Shown in pieces: positions 46,378 to 58,090 of a DNA stretch of 64,000 nucleotides. This DNA comes from Caprella mutica (taxonomy: Eukaryota > Arthropoda > Malacostraca > Amphipoda > Caprellidae): contig CANNZV010001143.1 of the NCBI GenBank assembly GCA_947561585.1, positions 114,646-178,645 of the forward strand, read 5' to 3'. The notes beneath the pieces are model-generated. The model did no database searches. It was not told the DNA's origin and saw nothing but the letters and a program-made list of their open reading frames with translations. The position numbers and the translations under genes are program-made. Position 1 is the stretch's first letter. Each line of letters opens with the position of its first letter.

Positions 46378-49300
46378 CTGTGATCATTCTCCTCTTACAT
46401 TTCTGTTATAATTTTTAGTGAAAGGATATTGAGAATTAAAAGCTCGTTTGCATTCATGAGCTTTGTCACTTTACATGCATTTTTATACTCCTTTCAATGT
46501 GGAAGAAACAGCAGTCATAGTAAAAAATATCATTATTTTAGGTCAGTTTTTAATTTAACATGATAAAAATAAATATTTTATTGAAACAAACCTTAGAAAT
46601 GAAATATGTTTGGAAATATAAATAAAATAAGATGTACTAATATCTATAAATATAAAATAAAACTTTCTTAAGTTTTTCTTTCTCAGACGAGAGAAAAGGC
46701 CTATTTTAGTTATTAATTTTCAGAAGTTTTCCCTTCTCGTTGTGTAAACCTTGTACATCATTTATCCTGAACTTATTTCAAACTTCACAAATCCCCAGCA
46801 AACTCCCACTCATTGTATCGAATTCCTCCTTAAATATTGGTCCAGACAAACTATTTCTGCTCACGAACTATCAGAAGATTTGGTGTCAGATTACTCGGCG
46901 AGAATCTTCGGGGCCATTAGAAGCAACATTCTGAAGATGAATACTAACGTGCCATTTTTTCATGTACAGGGTATTTCAAATTATCAATTAATGTATCATT
47001 GTGGTATTAAGTATAGAGTGTACTAAATTTCACCTTAGTTTTCTTCGTAGAATTTCATCCAAAATATTAGATATCTTGGCTTAGTGTCTCCAGAAATTGT
47101 TGCTTTAAAACCCTTCCCCAACTTAAATAATTATTTTCAATTTTGTACGATTAAATTCTACTTTTGATGTTTAATTTCTAGACGCATATTTATTTTCTTG
47201 ACAAATAGTAAGTATCAGAATGAAATATTATTTTTAAAAAAGATAATTTTTATTTTACATGCATTTTAATTATGATTATATACGTTTATTGAAATGTCTT
47301 CTACCAATTGCAAATAAAAACACTGATAAGAAATTTTAAGAGGACATCATTCAAGAATTGGTCGAATCCAATAATATAGTCTAATTCGAGTATATTAAAA
47401 GAATTAAATTTTGTATACTTTCATGTCTCACATATTGAAGCTAGGCTATCTGCACAATATATAGAGAACTACACAAGAGATTTTGTAATGTCGAAAGGAA
47501 TTTAAACCAAATGTACCGAAGAATTTGACAAAAAGTAATTCAATTACCTGCTAATTATTCAGGATATATTGGAAAAATAACTAATTAATTGTTAACGAAA
47601 GAAGGATATAAAAAACTACAAAAAAGTGAAATATACAATTGTGTGCGCGGTACACTGTGCAGCGTGTGGCAATAGTCACATGCTTTTTCAAAATAATTTA
47701 TTTACACTAACACTAAAAAAGCTAGAGATGACTGCATGGTTAATTGTAAACAAAGAACAATGTTTGAATTTATATATATTATGTTTACCATCATTATTCA
47801 TGCACCATTGCACATAGATATGTATTCTATTGACCATATATTTTCTTAATTTACATGTAGTAATGTTACATAGATTTAATAATGATTTCCTACCATCAAA
47901 TTCATAGTGTCTTCTGAGAGAACTGAAATTTCGCTACATGTAGAGCAGAACAAAATAACAAAAGATAAAGTTTTCTTTTCTGCGAAAATTAGGCTACAGC
48001 TAATGAAATATGAGTCGTTTAATAGAGAAGGAATATTTTAGTGATTACTTCAACGCTTTTTGTATCAGCTTCACATTTTCTCTTAGAGTGACGACACAAG
48101 ATTGTGTAGTAAAGTAAAATTATTTTGACCCCTATTTCAAACGTATTTTTCAAATTCTTTTAGCTATAATTTTTTTCTAGTTCAGATATCCAAAACACAT
48201 CAAATATATATTATAGAATACCTCTTTTTTTCAGACAAGCTCTGCCACGTCTCTGTATATCAAAAACTGGCAGATATATAGTGCATTAATCAACACAATC
48301 ATGAGTGTTCAGGAGAGACTGAAACATCTCTACTGTCAGGTAACCTTGCTCTAGCAGTCTAGAAGGATATGTTGTACAAAATTCAGTGCGGCTTTTATTT
48401 CTCTTCGCAACCTAGATTGCACGGGTAGTTTTATTCCTTCCAAATCAAGTTCGGGCCACACTCCATCTTGGGTGTAAGAGCAGATGCGTTCATAGCTGCC
48501 TCTCCACCTCTCCTCAACATCGAACTCCAGCTTCACTAACTCTCACTGAACGCGCTACTGGCAAACAATAAATACATTATTTGCACAGTATATTCTACAC
48601 CTGTAGGTGCTTTTTATGCGAATAATTTTTTGACATTTTTTCCTAAGAAGAAATCTAAAGATCGCGGTAACCAAAGTAGTATCACAACAACGGAAAATCA
48701 ATCGATTGGAGAAAGGTGTTTTGGAAAATTCAAATTATTATTGATTTTCGTGCTGTGTGCGTTATTTCTGACATAAAATATTCCAGATTATATTTTCGAT
48801 ACGATTCTCCTATAAAAATCACAGTATCCCATTCTCTCCTTCAAGGAAATTGGGATAAATAATTTTCTCGCATGTCATACTTCACCAGACAGAAACCTTT
48901 TTAGAATGAACTGGGAATTCATGAATAATTTTGAGATTTTCAACACTCCAGTATTTACAATTTTGTTTGTTGACATGACCAGTGAGATGAAATTTTGATG
49001 TCCGGTAAGTTCATCGCCGAAAACCTTACTGTATTGAAAGTTTACTGCTGTTTAATTCACCTGCAGGTAAATTCACTGTGAAAATAATTTTATTCAAAAT
49101 AAATGAATAAAAAAGATTACAAGGAGTAACACGTGCCAATATTTCATATAAACCGAAGATTTCTCTGGAGTCATCAGTTGTTTATTTGTCTACCTACTAT
49201 TAAGAAGATGACAATTAAGGAACAATACTAATAGCGCATGCCTTTCTGCATATTTTTTTCATCTTAGAATGCAACTGGACAGAGTTTGAAGCAACAATAA

Positions 49301-49592
49301 ATATGTTGATTATAACCCTATAAACTATATAAAAAAAAACATATTTCTTTCGTTTATAATCAAGCATACCTTTTAAAATTAACATGTGAATTTTGCCACA
49401 CCCTGTATTAATAAAGAGTTCCATACATTTAGTAGAAAATAAGAGTATAATAATATATCTAGAAGAGGATTATATAAAGTTATCTAATTAATGGGGTCCT
49501 CTCAGATTTCTGAAAACTTTTTTGTTGGTGGACTGATAGTTTCGAACTATACCAAGAATATGTATGTATAAATTCAGAGAATATGATGCACC
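46378..49592. other. AT-rich DNA with two protein-like frames and a solo TIR
   Basis: Two frames stand out. 46748-47026 (+) contains LKYWSRQTISAHELSEDLVS and is followed by TACAGGGTATTTC. 48351-48542 (-) contains VEERWRGSYERICSYTQDG and then VWPELDLEGIKLP, and is richer in G+C than its flanks. Neither has a family I recognise or a convincing pair of splice sites. At 49387-49409 GAATTTTGCCACACCCTGTA is a mariner-type terminus (TACAGGGTGTGGCAAAATTC on the complement) with no partner in the window. Confidence 0.3.
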
Positions 49593-50647
49593 GACAATTG
49601 TGTCCAAGACAATTGGGCCTCGACAATTGAGCCCCCACAAATAGGCCCACCGACAATTGCACCCAATACAATTGGGCCCCACAACAATAATTGGGCCTTA
49701 AGACAATTGACCAAGAAAATATTGGGACAGCAGACATTATAAAGAGGTGTTACTTTTTAGTTACATGGGTTGTGATAACATAATCTTTGAAATAGACTTT
49801 ATATTCTCTGGATAAATATTCTCCATATTCTCTAAATAAATTCTTTAGTACTCTGAAATGAGTCTCATATTCTTTAAATGTAAGCATATAATTTTTTTCA
49901 TTCTCCATTCATTAAAGTGCTGTAATTCTATTGATAAACCTGATATGGATATATTAGCTAGTCTCTTAAATCACATTTGGTAGCTAATAACATGTTTCGG
50001 TGCAATGGAAATCTTTGAAAAGTTTCAATATGTCAAGTAATATATGGATATCCAATGTGTAGTGTACATCGTCTGCTAAATTTCAGTCACAATAATATAA
50101 AGTTAATAAAATGGGTATATTTCAAAGGTTATTAGTTACATTATAAAACTTTTTATATAACTTTTCATATTGAACACGGAACCGGTTTCGACAAATTTAC
50201 ATTAACTTCAATTCGTCTCGTGTATTCCAAAAATGTTGGCATGTCTTGGTGTGCAATGGTTTTCTAAATTAACTACATTCTTATTTTCTATAAGTTACAT
50301 CCTAACTCATTCACTATACAGCAATTCACTACAGAATGCTACTGTATTTAAGATTTTTATTTTATTTACATGGCTTATCTCTTAACAGAAAATTATAGTA
50401 ATTTCATAAAAAGTAGTACTTATACAAGAAAAGGATGTGATCTTATAATAATATATACATTTCATAAAGAGAATATATTTTCTATAACGATAACATTTTC
50501 ATTTATGAATATTCTTTAAGCTTAAGATTAAATTTTTGAATAATCCCAATTGAACGGTCCCAATTGTCGTGAAGCCCAAATTATTGTCCTGAACCCAATT
50601 GTCCTGGGTCCAATTGTCGGGGCAAAATTATCTTGGGCGCAATTGTC
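49593..50647. mobile_element. foldback element with GACAATTGGGCCC array arms (MULE derivative)
   Basis: The left arm (49593-49735) and right arm (50541-50647) are inverted arrays of about 14-16-bp units, GACAATTGGGCCC and variants (GACAATTGTGTCCAA, GACAATTGAGCCCCC, ATTATTGTCCTGAACCC). Both arms start at the tip with GACAATTG(T/C)G(T/C)CCAAGA(C/T)AATT. After the left array the sequence AGCAGACATTATAAAGAGGT matches the corresponding position of the 52.47-kb element (AGCTTACATAATAAAGAAGT). The two are therefore one family. The interior is AT-rich with no coding capacity. A clear target duplication is not visible. The left tip also has GTGGACTGAT at 49528, resembling GTGGACTGAC just outside the right array. 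Small frames over the arms are repeat translations. Confidence 0.85.
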
Positions 50648-52470
50648 AGTCCACTGGAAAAAAAATGTAGGTATACATATGGTTTTTAAGTCACATTTTT
50701 CAGGAGGGCCAAAAACGTAAATATACCTCATTTGTTGTAGTTTCTCTAATCTGAAAAAAAAATGGACATAAAAATACACTGTCCAAACCTTCCCCCACCA
50801 ACCAAAAAAAATGCGTTAACCTACAGAATTAGTGCAGTTTTGATTGTCTTCTCGCAAAAAAACCATGAACCAAAATGACTAGATTCTGACCATTACAATA
50901 GGTCATTTAATGGCCCGATGGCGTATAATTTTCATATTGTTCTATACAAATAACATATTGATTTAATAGTTTACTATTTCACATTCTTTGCAGTGGGAAA
51001 TCTGTTTATGGGACAATTTACAGATCCAGATTGTGGCTCTAATTAACGCTTATGTGTAATAACAATTATATTAACTAAATTTGTAATATTTTTTCATTGT
51101 CTGCTTCAATTTCCTCATCTAATTAAATTTCTTATACCAATCATAGATACCAATCACCTTTTAAAGTCTTCTAATGAGAAATTTATCCCGAACACCCTGA
51201 GATAATTATTAACATACTTCTTTTGATTGCTAATTGTGTATTTAATTTAAACTTTCTACATGTGCAAATTCTTTTCAATGTATAATTTATTCACTCATTG
51301 CTACAAAAGTTGAACGATAATTTGATATTCGTATGTAAAACATTCCAAACTTTTAATTAACTCGAAGTAAGTTTTAATCATCCTATTGAATGAACTAGCA
51401 TATGTAAAAAATCTTTACTCTTTAAAAGACCTTATAGTGAAAATTACCTGAAATGATGATGACTAAAAGAACAACATCACCTATTCATTTCAAATTCGAT
51501 ATTACTTCAAACACAATATTGAATATGATGAACGATAAAAATGTGTTCGAAATGACATTAATAAATCGTATTTTATTGGCAGTAACGGCTCTCCATCGAA
51601 TGATTTACAGTAGTTTATATCAGGATAAATGGCTTGTGGATGAACAATTTCAGGTTGTAGTAAAAACCAGGAGAATCATAAGTTTTATCCTTCCTTTCCC
51701 TCTAGAAATTGTTGTGTATGTTTGAGAAAAAGAGAGGTTCATTATTAAAGCGCTGAATTCAAGTGAGTTTACTCTATTTTCTAGTTTACTTCAATATTGA
51801 TATTATTTATGGCTCAGAGAATTCAAGAATTTGGTATATTGTTTGCGCAAGTTAGTTCACTAATAAATCAAAAGCGATACCAAGACTTGAAGAAGAAAAA
51901 CATGTATTGTAGTTGTGGAAGAACTTAACATTTGAAAAGTTCCAATTTATCAACAGACGAAAAAACCATTGTTACTTTTTGACAAAACTATCATAAAATC
52001 AGCTTGTTAGTCATTTTAAAGTTGTATCTAGATAGTTAACGATTTCCTATTCAAAGTCAGGAAACTGTATTCGGTCCCACCAAAATCGAAATTGCCTGGT
52101 GGCCAAGTTTCAAACGAAATTCACACCTATAGCCATTTGTATATTATATGAAGATTGCAATACAAAGTTCATAGCGAAATAAAACCATTAGCATGAACTC
52201 TGCGTCAGCTGTTCAGAAACAGTAACGAGTTCCCTCATTTTAGGACTAAACTTCATGAATACGAAAAGGAAATAGCAAAGTGTTGAAAATCATTCCTAAT
52301 TATCATGAAGAATGCTAACGACACCGCTATAGTCACACTTTCGTAAACCACAGATTTATGAGAACTATACTCAATAGGTTATAGTCATGTATAGTGTTAC
52401 GTGTGAATACTCCAATATTTACTTTTCTAGATCCCTTTACACCCCAGCCAGCCAAATAATTAGGCAAAGG
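50648..52470. other. AT-rich DNA, no supported gene
   Basis: A 90-residue frame at 51453-51725 (+) starts MMMTK and has no recognisable domain. No RNA or element end. Confidence 0.35.
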
Positions 52471-53110
52471 GTAATTGTGATCCAAGACAATTATTGGGCC
52501 CCAAGACAATTCAGCTCATAAGAAAATTGTGCAGCTTACATAATAAAGAAGTGTTAGTTGTTGTTGCAGTAACAATGCTCTTCAATTAATTAAGTTGGTT
52601 TGGCAGAGAGTTGGTTTGGCAGTTCAGAGGGGCAATGCTTTCAGTATCCTGACGTCAGTCAAGGAGAAGTATGATGACCGCAGTTTGGGTGTTGCCCTGT
52701 GACCTGCTATAGGCACCTCACAGTCGGTTGGAGGCCACTACCATTGGCGATGGTCGGAGCCATGGTCGTAGAGCAGAGAAGCTTATCTTTCATTTTTTAA
52801 TGTTCATTGTCTTAATAAAGATAATTGCTTTTTTTTAATTATTTAAAGAAAGTTTGCTTCTTCTGGCAGGGAGGGGGCCTTTTAAAAAAAAAAATTAATT
52901 AAGTTGATACCATGCACTTTGATAAAAACAGACTCGAATATATCCTGGGGTTTTATGATTTTGCGTTTGTATATCAAAGCAATGCATGCAAAAAGTGTAC
53001 CCAATTTTAAATTAGTATTTTTCGACAACTACTGAATATGTCGTTTTCTTTCATCCTTTTTCCATTCACCGTTAAATTTTCATAAAGATATATTCATATT
53101 TGAGAATAAC

Positions 53111-53980
53111 ATAACGATTTTATTAATGGGTGTTGAAATTGGCTTTTCGCGAATGGTCGAAAGTGGACAATGAAGTAGGTTCAAACATAAAAATCTTTAT
53201 TAGACAACAATCCCTTAAATAGAAAAGATTTATTTCCAGGTTTAAAAGCATACAAATAAGCATTCCATTAATAAAATGTAAACATATTGAGATATGTGTT
53301 TTAAGTACAAAAAGAAAGGCACAAGTTTAAATTTTAACAAGAGTCATTCAGGCCACCCCTACAAAATGAAAGTACATATAAGAGTGATGATTTTAATTTT
53401 TAACGTGATAAAGTCGCTCAAAATAAAAATCAAGATGGATATTCTGAGATTCATATTGCCGAATGGTAAGATTAATTACTTCTCCGTTTATGTAAAGTAC
53501 AGGTTCTTCTCTCATAACAATACCTTCTACAAAACGAACATGTTTTCGCAAGGACCAGTTGACAAAATTTCTATGGCGTGAAAAATCTGTATCAAGAAGT
53601 TTATGTCTGACTTTTATTTTTAGGGGTGGAATTAATGATCATGTTTAGTAATTTTCTCCAAACAAAAATATTTATATTTTCCAAAAGGAGATGCTGAACG
53701 AAATTGATTATATTTTCATACCATGCCTTGTGACCTGATAGACCTTGTTAAAAAAATTCTTTGTTGCCTTTATTTGTACTTAGTCACATTTCTCCGGATC
53801 AGTAATATTTTATAAAAGGAAGAGCTATATGAATGTTTTTAAAACATGGAAATAAATATGTTTAATTGAGATAGTTGGTTGTCTAATAAAGACATGTTTT
53901 TATGCTTTAATATAGCGCATTGTTCTTTTTCTGACCATTCACGCAAAGCCATTTTTACCATCCAATAATAAAATCGTTAT
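53111..53980. mobile_element. 870-bp inverted-repeat element with coding-like TIRs
   Basis: Inverted repeats of about 105 bp, 53111-53215 and 53870-53980, both start ATAACGATTTTATTA and continue through TGGCTTT(T)CG(C/T)GAATGGTC to TCTTTATTAGACAAC. On the minus strand the right copy reads as protein, MALREWSEKEQCAILKHKN, from an ATG with A at -3. The left copy keeps a decayed version (AFREWSK). The repeat may therefore include the 5' coding end of an unknown, possibly transposase, gene. The interior holds a 95-residue lysine-rich frame (53294-53581) with no recognised domain. It is nested in the MULE at 52.47-54.49 kb. The superfamily is unknown. Confidence 0.7.
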
Positions 53981-54116
53981 AATAATCACAAAAATGAATA
54001 GAGCTTTCATGAAAATTTAACTGAAGATGGAGAAGAGTTCAACAAACAAAATGATATTTTAAAGAAAACTGTATCTTCCGTAGTTGTTGATATATACTAA
54101 TTTAAAGTTGAGTAGA

Positions 54117-54142
54117 CTTTTTTCTGGGACACACTGTATAAT
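54117..54142. mobile_element. solo mariner-type TIR
   Basis: The complement reads TACAGTGTGTCCCAGAAAAAA, a terminus of the type found at mariner-like element ends. No second end is visible within the window. It is probably a small remnant inside the MULE region. Confidence 0.4.
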
Positions 54143-54208
54143 ATTCAACATTTACTTAATGCTTCATCAAGGTTTGAAGATTGTTGAAATGGCCTAATTC
54201 GCTAGCAC

Positions 54209-54421
54209 TTACTTTATTTTTTTAGAGCAACATTGATTTTCAGTAATTATACGTCTAAAATTATTATGAAAGTGATCTCGCTCTAATTTAATTACATGTG
54301 CAAATTTAAAAATAGTATAATGACGATATTCAGTCGAGCTGTGCATTGCTCTGTGCCACCCTTCAATTAAATTAGTGTTATGAGGCAGATCTTCCATGCC
54401 ACGGTTGTAGAGAATGTCCAT
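54209..54421 (-). pseudogene. MULE transposase C-terminal fragment
   Basis: A 70-residue frame contains HNTNLIEGWHRAMHSSTEYR, then HYTIFKFAHVIKLERDH. This matches the conserved (T)NN.(V/I)EGWHR..NS....HP.IW.FI..L..E block that lies C-terminal to the catalytic core in many animal Mutator-like transposases, often in FLYWCH-type proteins. The catalytic DDE region should lie upstream, but the element terminus (54459-54488) starts only about 40 bp before this fragment. The N-terminal and catalytic parts are therefore deleted. The frame ends SKKIK at 54209. It is a relic and not an active transposase. It supplies the family assignment for the ACAATTGGGCC elements. Confidence 0.7.
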
Positions 54422-54488
54422 TTCTTATGAATTTATGCATTGTTGTTATTGATTGTCAGGGCTCAATTGTCTTGGGCCCAACTGTTGG

Positions 54489-56844
54489 TACTTTTTCATG
54501 CCTGTATCTGTTGATTCAAAACAAGCCTTAAAATTGATGAAAAATATATAACAAAACTCGTGAATGTCGATTCCTGTTAAAAATTATAAAATTTTATTGT
54601 GTTTTGGACAGTAAAATTTAGTCGGTTGCTTTACAAATTATAATCTATAAATTTACGTCACTTATTATCTATTATTTTATTTCTCAAATGAATAGTATAT
54701 AAGATAGAAAGGAATTTGAACCGTACGAGTAACTATTACACATTGTACAAGAATACTAATACATCTACAAAAAAAGGCAATTATTCAGACATAAAGATTT
54801 GCGGTGGAGATGTGGAAGGTGAGTATGACGTCATGACTGTTGAAGTCTAGTGGATATCGAAACTAGTCAATGGAAGGGTTCAAAATGACCAACAGAAAGT
54901 TTGAATTTGCGCTTCTAAATGGTGCAAAAAGAGTACAGGGATAATTTTTTAACTATGATAATTAATGATGTAAGTTAACTATGGTATAAATGAATTCATT
55001 TTAAGTATAATAAATAATTGCTAATAAACCATACAAAGTGTTCAGTGAAAGCATATAATATTAAAGACAAGAAATAATCTAGGTAAATTATAAATATCTC
55101 GTAGATTAGTAATCGTTCTTAATAACCTTAATGCTCTCTTAATCAGTTAGGGTTTAGGGCGGAATGGGAGTTCACCAATTCATCTGTTTATAGGACCAAT
55201 TTCTTGTTCCAGTAATGAATTGATAGGGATGATTAACAGATCGTGATGAAATCTCCAATATATTTCAAGTTTCAACTGTCGAAGCTTCATACAAAATATC
55301 ATGAGACACGTGTGACTTGATGCAAGTCCAAGTAGAAGCCGACACATGAATACAATAATGTTCTTTCTCGGATTCAGTGATTGGGTTATCACTGCAGATT
55401 ATCTTAGTATCAGTCTCAAATGAACAAAAAAAAAACATGTTTATGTTATGTTGTAGTTTGAATAATAGATGTTTCTTGATTTTTTTAATAAACCGTCAAA
55501 TAATTAATATCTTGTAATTTTATTTTCACCTCATTGTCTAAATTTAACACTGCTTTACGAATGCCAAATTTTGAAAATGAAAAATGAATAACACTGTGAA
55601 AGAGGCAAGTGTAAGAGAAATCAAACTGTGATTTATGAAAAATCACAATTTTTTGAACAGTTAAAAAAACAACTGTTTTACAAGAACTTTATAACTCAAT
55701 TATGTCTTTTGTAATTTAAAATACTTTGTTGAAGTAAATAATGATTATTGAAGAAAAGACAATGAATAAATTTTGGAAAGGAATAAATAAATCAAACTTT
55801 TCGCGAGTAAATTTGTGAACTGCTTTTCTATTTCAATAACAGTCATGCGAAGAATGTTTAAATGTGTGTAATATTCATGATTTCAATTCAATTCTAATTT
55901 ACTAGTTAATATACCTACTAATATCATATTTCATAATAAAAATTAAACGCATCGTTCCTTTAAACTTTAATAAATCATTAAGCTTCAAATAGCGTCATTA
56001 AGTATTCAAATGGCGTCACAAATTAAGCATATAATGAAATAAAACAACAATAATATTCTATTTCATTACGTAGATGGTAAAGCTTCATGAGAGTTAAAAT
56101 GAAGCTTCAAATAAATCTCAACATTTCAGAGCACCTCAGTGAAAAAGTTTCAAGAACACCTCATTGTGAGCTAAGTACGTGCAACTCTTATAGTCAAACT
56201 AATTAGCATTTTGAAATACTCAATGACACTCCACAAATCACACATGTACAAACTTTTGTTAATAATTGCATGAAATATCACACGAGATATTGTGTTGAAC
56301 TCTTTTTCTTCGAATAATATATTTAGTATTATTCCTGTCAGTCGCTGAGGAAATATGTTAGCATTGGATGTGAGATATTGTGATGAGATATGCAGGGTAA
56401 GGTGAACAAACCTCGCATTTAGTTGTCAGCAGTAATGGCATTACTCTGCTTCTCTTGGTGCGTTACATCTCATAGGAATTGTGGCTAGTCATGCTTTGCA
56501 GTCTGTGATGTTAAACATTCTAAAGTTTCATTTAGGAAATGATTCTTCACTTCAACACAGTAAAGGTAATAATGCATTTTATATACTTTTCAGCTCTAGA
56601 AAGAATCGTATGGAATATATGTAGCTGCGACTTTTTCATATGTTTTATTATATGCTGTTAAATTCCTAGTGCATTTTTATTCTATTTGATTACATTAAAG
56701 TATCAGTATTTGACTAGAAACTTATATATCTATCAAGGAAACATATAGTTAGTGGGTATTTTCTGCCCAAGTACTTATTTTTATTTCTTGACGTCATAAA
56801 TTTCCAATACCTCCACTCACCCAAACATATGACATACACTCGTA
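54489..56844. other. AT-rich DNA, no supported gene
   Basis: About 2.4 kb. A 70-residue minus-strand frame at 55180-55392 (LLLGLASSHTCLMIF) has no recognised domain. No RNA gene or repeat is supported. Confidence 0.35.
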
Positions 56845-57831
56845 CAGTCAAGTTCACACCAACCGAACTTTGTTGGAGCAATCCTTGAAAATCGACAAGC
56901 GGACTGAATTTCGACGATGCTCATCATCGCGCACAAAGTTAAGGTGGAAATAAAACCATTGACGTACGCATGTTAGCATTTGATCGGCGGTAGTTTAAAG
57001 TTGGTATAGTGGCATACTGCTTTTGACCACGGAGCTGAATGGATCGCTTTGATTGAAGTTCTGATAAATATTTGATAAAATTCGATAGTTGAAGCTCATC
57101 ATTTGAAGATCTAGTTACACCACAAGAACTTCGCTGCGGCGTTCCTGAAATGGTGAGAAAAATTCATCACCAGTTGTTATCGTTCACCAGAAGCTGGTCG
57201 TCGTCCAGGAAAAGCCGTATATGCTCGACCACCGCTTATTTGTTACTACTACCGTTCCAAGAGTTTTGAGCTGCACATAATATTACAAGCTGTTAGGAGT
57301 GGTACTCTTCCGTTTCGGCAAAGTCAACCATCGCCCTAACAACGTCCAGTCATAGCTTGACATCATTAGATTCAAGTTCGTTGAAATTTGGTTCCGCTAG
57401 GCTGACGCAGAAATCTTAAACGCTGAACCCACCGCTGCTTCGCAAGCTCTGCCCGGACGGTGATTAAGTGTTGCACAAACTTTGGTGGAACAATTGAAAG
57501 CATTTGACGCGTGTTCACGTGATTGCTGGATCGGTGTCGGAAGTGCGATCCTTCTGAAGTGAAGAACTTTGTTTTGGCATTGGTATTGAGGTCAAACAGC
57601 CCCATGACGCTAAACCAACGCTCGCTGCCTCTCGCTACTGTTAATCAAACGCTATAGCAGCATCGCCTTCGGAGGTGCACCGCTATGCAACAGTCAATTT
57701 TTTTTCACTATTTTGTGGTTGAAAAAAAAATCAAACAGTTTTGTACAAAATTTGAAGAAATAGTAAACAAAGGAGTTGCTATAGCGGTATAAACCGATGA
57801 AGCCTGCTTTGCCATAGCTTTGACTTAACTG
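56845..57831. mobile_element. probable Tc1/mariner-type relic, G+C-richer, unknown family
   Basis: A block of about 1 kb is visibly richer in G+C and CpG than everything around it. The ends read inward are CAGTCAAGTTCACACC and CAGTTAAGTCAAAGCT, about 9 of the first 13 bases in common, each preceded by TA (56843-56844 and 57832-57833). This fits a TA-inserting element of Tc1/mariner type. No intact transposase is seen. The longest frame, 57372-57605 minus (77 residues, NHVNTRQMLSIVPPKFVQHL), is not one I recognise, and stops break longer readings on either strand. The alternative is a decayed host gene copy, since the terminal repeats are short and imperfect. Confidence 0.45.
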
Positions 57832-57855
57832 TAGCGAGCATTGGTTTGGTTTTTG

Positions 57856-58090
57856 ATATGGCAGTTGTCCGCATGGCAGTTGTACGAATAGTAGTTTGTC
57901 ATAAGGCAGTTGTCCGCTATGGCTGTGGTCCGCATGGCAGTGGTCCGCATGACAGATGTCCACATGGCAGTTGTACGAATAGCAGTTTGTCGCATGGCAA
58001 TTTTCCGCTATGGCTGTGGTCCGCATGGCAGTTGTCCGTATGGCAGTTGTCCGTATGGCAGTTGTCCGTATGGCAGTTGTCCAATATGGT
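57856..58090. repeat. 15-bp array (ATGGCAGTTGTCCGC), possible solo foldback arm
   Basis: About 15 units of 15-17 bp, ATGGCAGTTGTCCGC and variants (ATAGTAGTTTGTC, ATGGCTGTGGTCCGC). A five-unit block beginning at 57873 is repeated in order at 57965, and the last four units are almost identical. It begins 25 bp after the 56.85-kb relic. In unit size, composition and variant blocks it looks like one arm of the array-armed elements, but no inverted partner is seen within the window. Frames over it on both strands are repeat translations. Confidence 0.85.

Larger units (their letters stand above)
52471..54488. mobile_element. MULE with ACAATTGGGCC ends, longer relative of 49.59 kb
   Basis: The left end (52471-52540) reads AATTGTGATCCAAGACAATT, then ATTGGGCCCCAAGACAATTC. 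The right end (54459-54488, complement) reads CAACAGTTGGGCCCAAGACA, then ATTGAGCCCTGACAAT. These match the tips of the 49.59-kb element, and the left subterminal sequence matches too (TAATAAAGAAGTGTTAGTTG versus TATAAAGAGGTGTTACTTTT). Near the right end, reading leftward, lies a MULE transposase fragment (54209-54421). A second inverted-repeat element (53111-53980) is nested inside. A G+C-richer patch at 52595-52780, followed by AATAAA (52822) and an A-run (52884-52894), may be a small retroposed insert. I read the whole as a decayed, formerly coding member whose short derivatives include 49.59-50.65 kb. Confidence 0.7.

Noticed and set aside
46970..46986. TACAGGGTATTTCAAA as a mariner TIR
   Set aside because: It matches the general TACAGGGT start but no inverted partner or transposase sequence follows within 2 kb. 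It may be chance.
49528..50660. GTGGACTGA word outside both arms of the 49.59-kb element as its true terminus
   Set aside because: The left word is 65 bp from the array and the right word is next to it. No direct repeat flanks either, so I could not decide the boundary and used the array tips.
52595..52900. SINE or processed gene copy inside the MULE
   Set aside because: It has raised G+C, AATAAA and an A-run, but I could not recognise a tRNA-like head, a protein or a target duplication, so it is mentioned only in the MULE entry.
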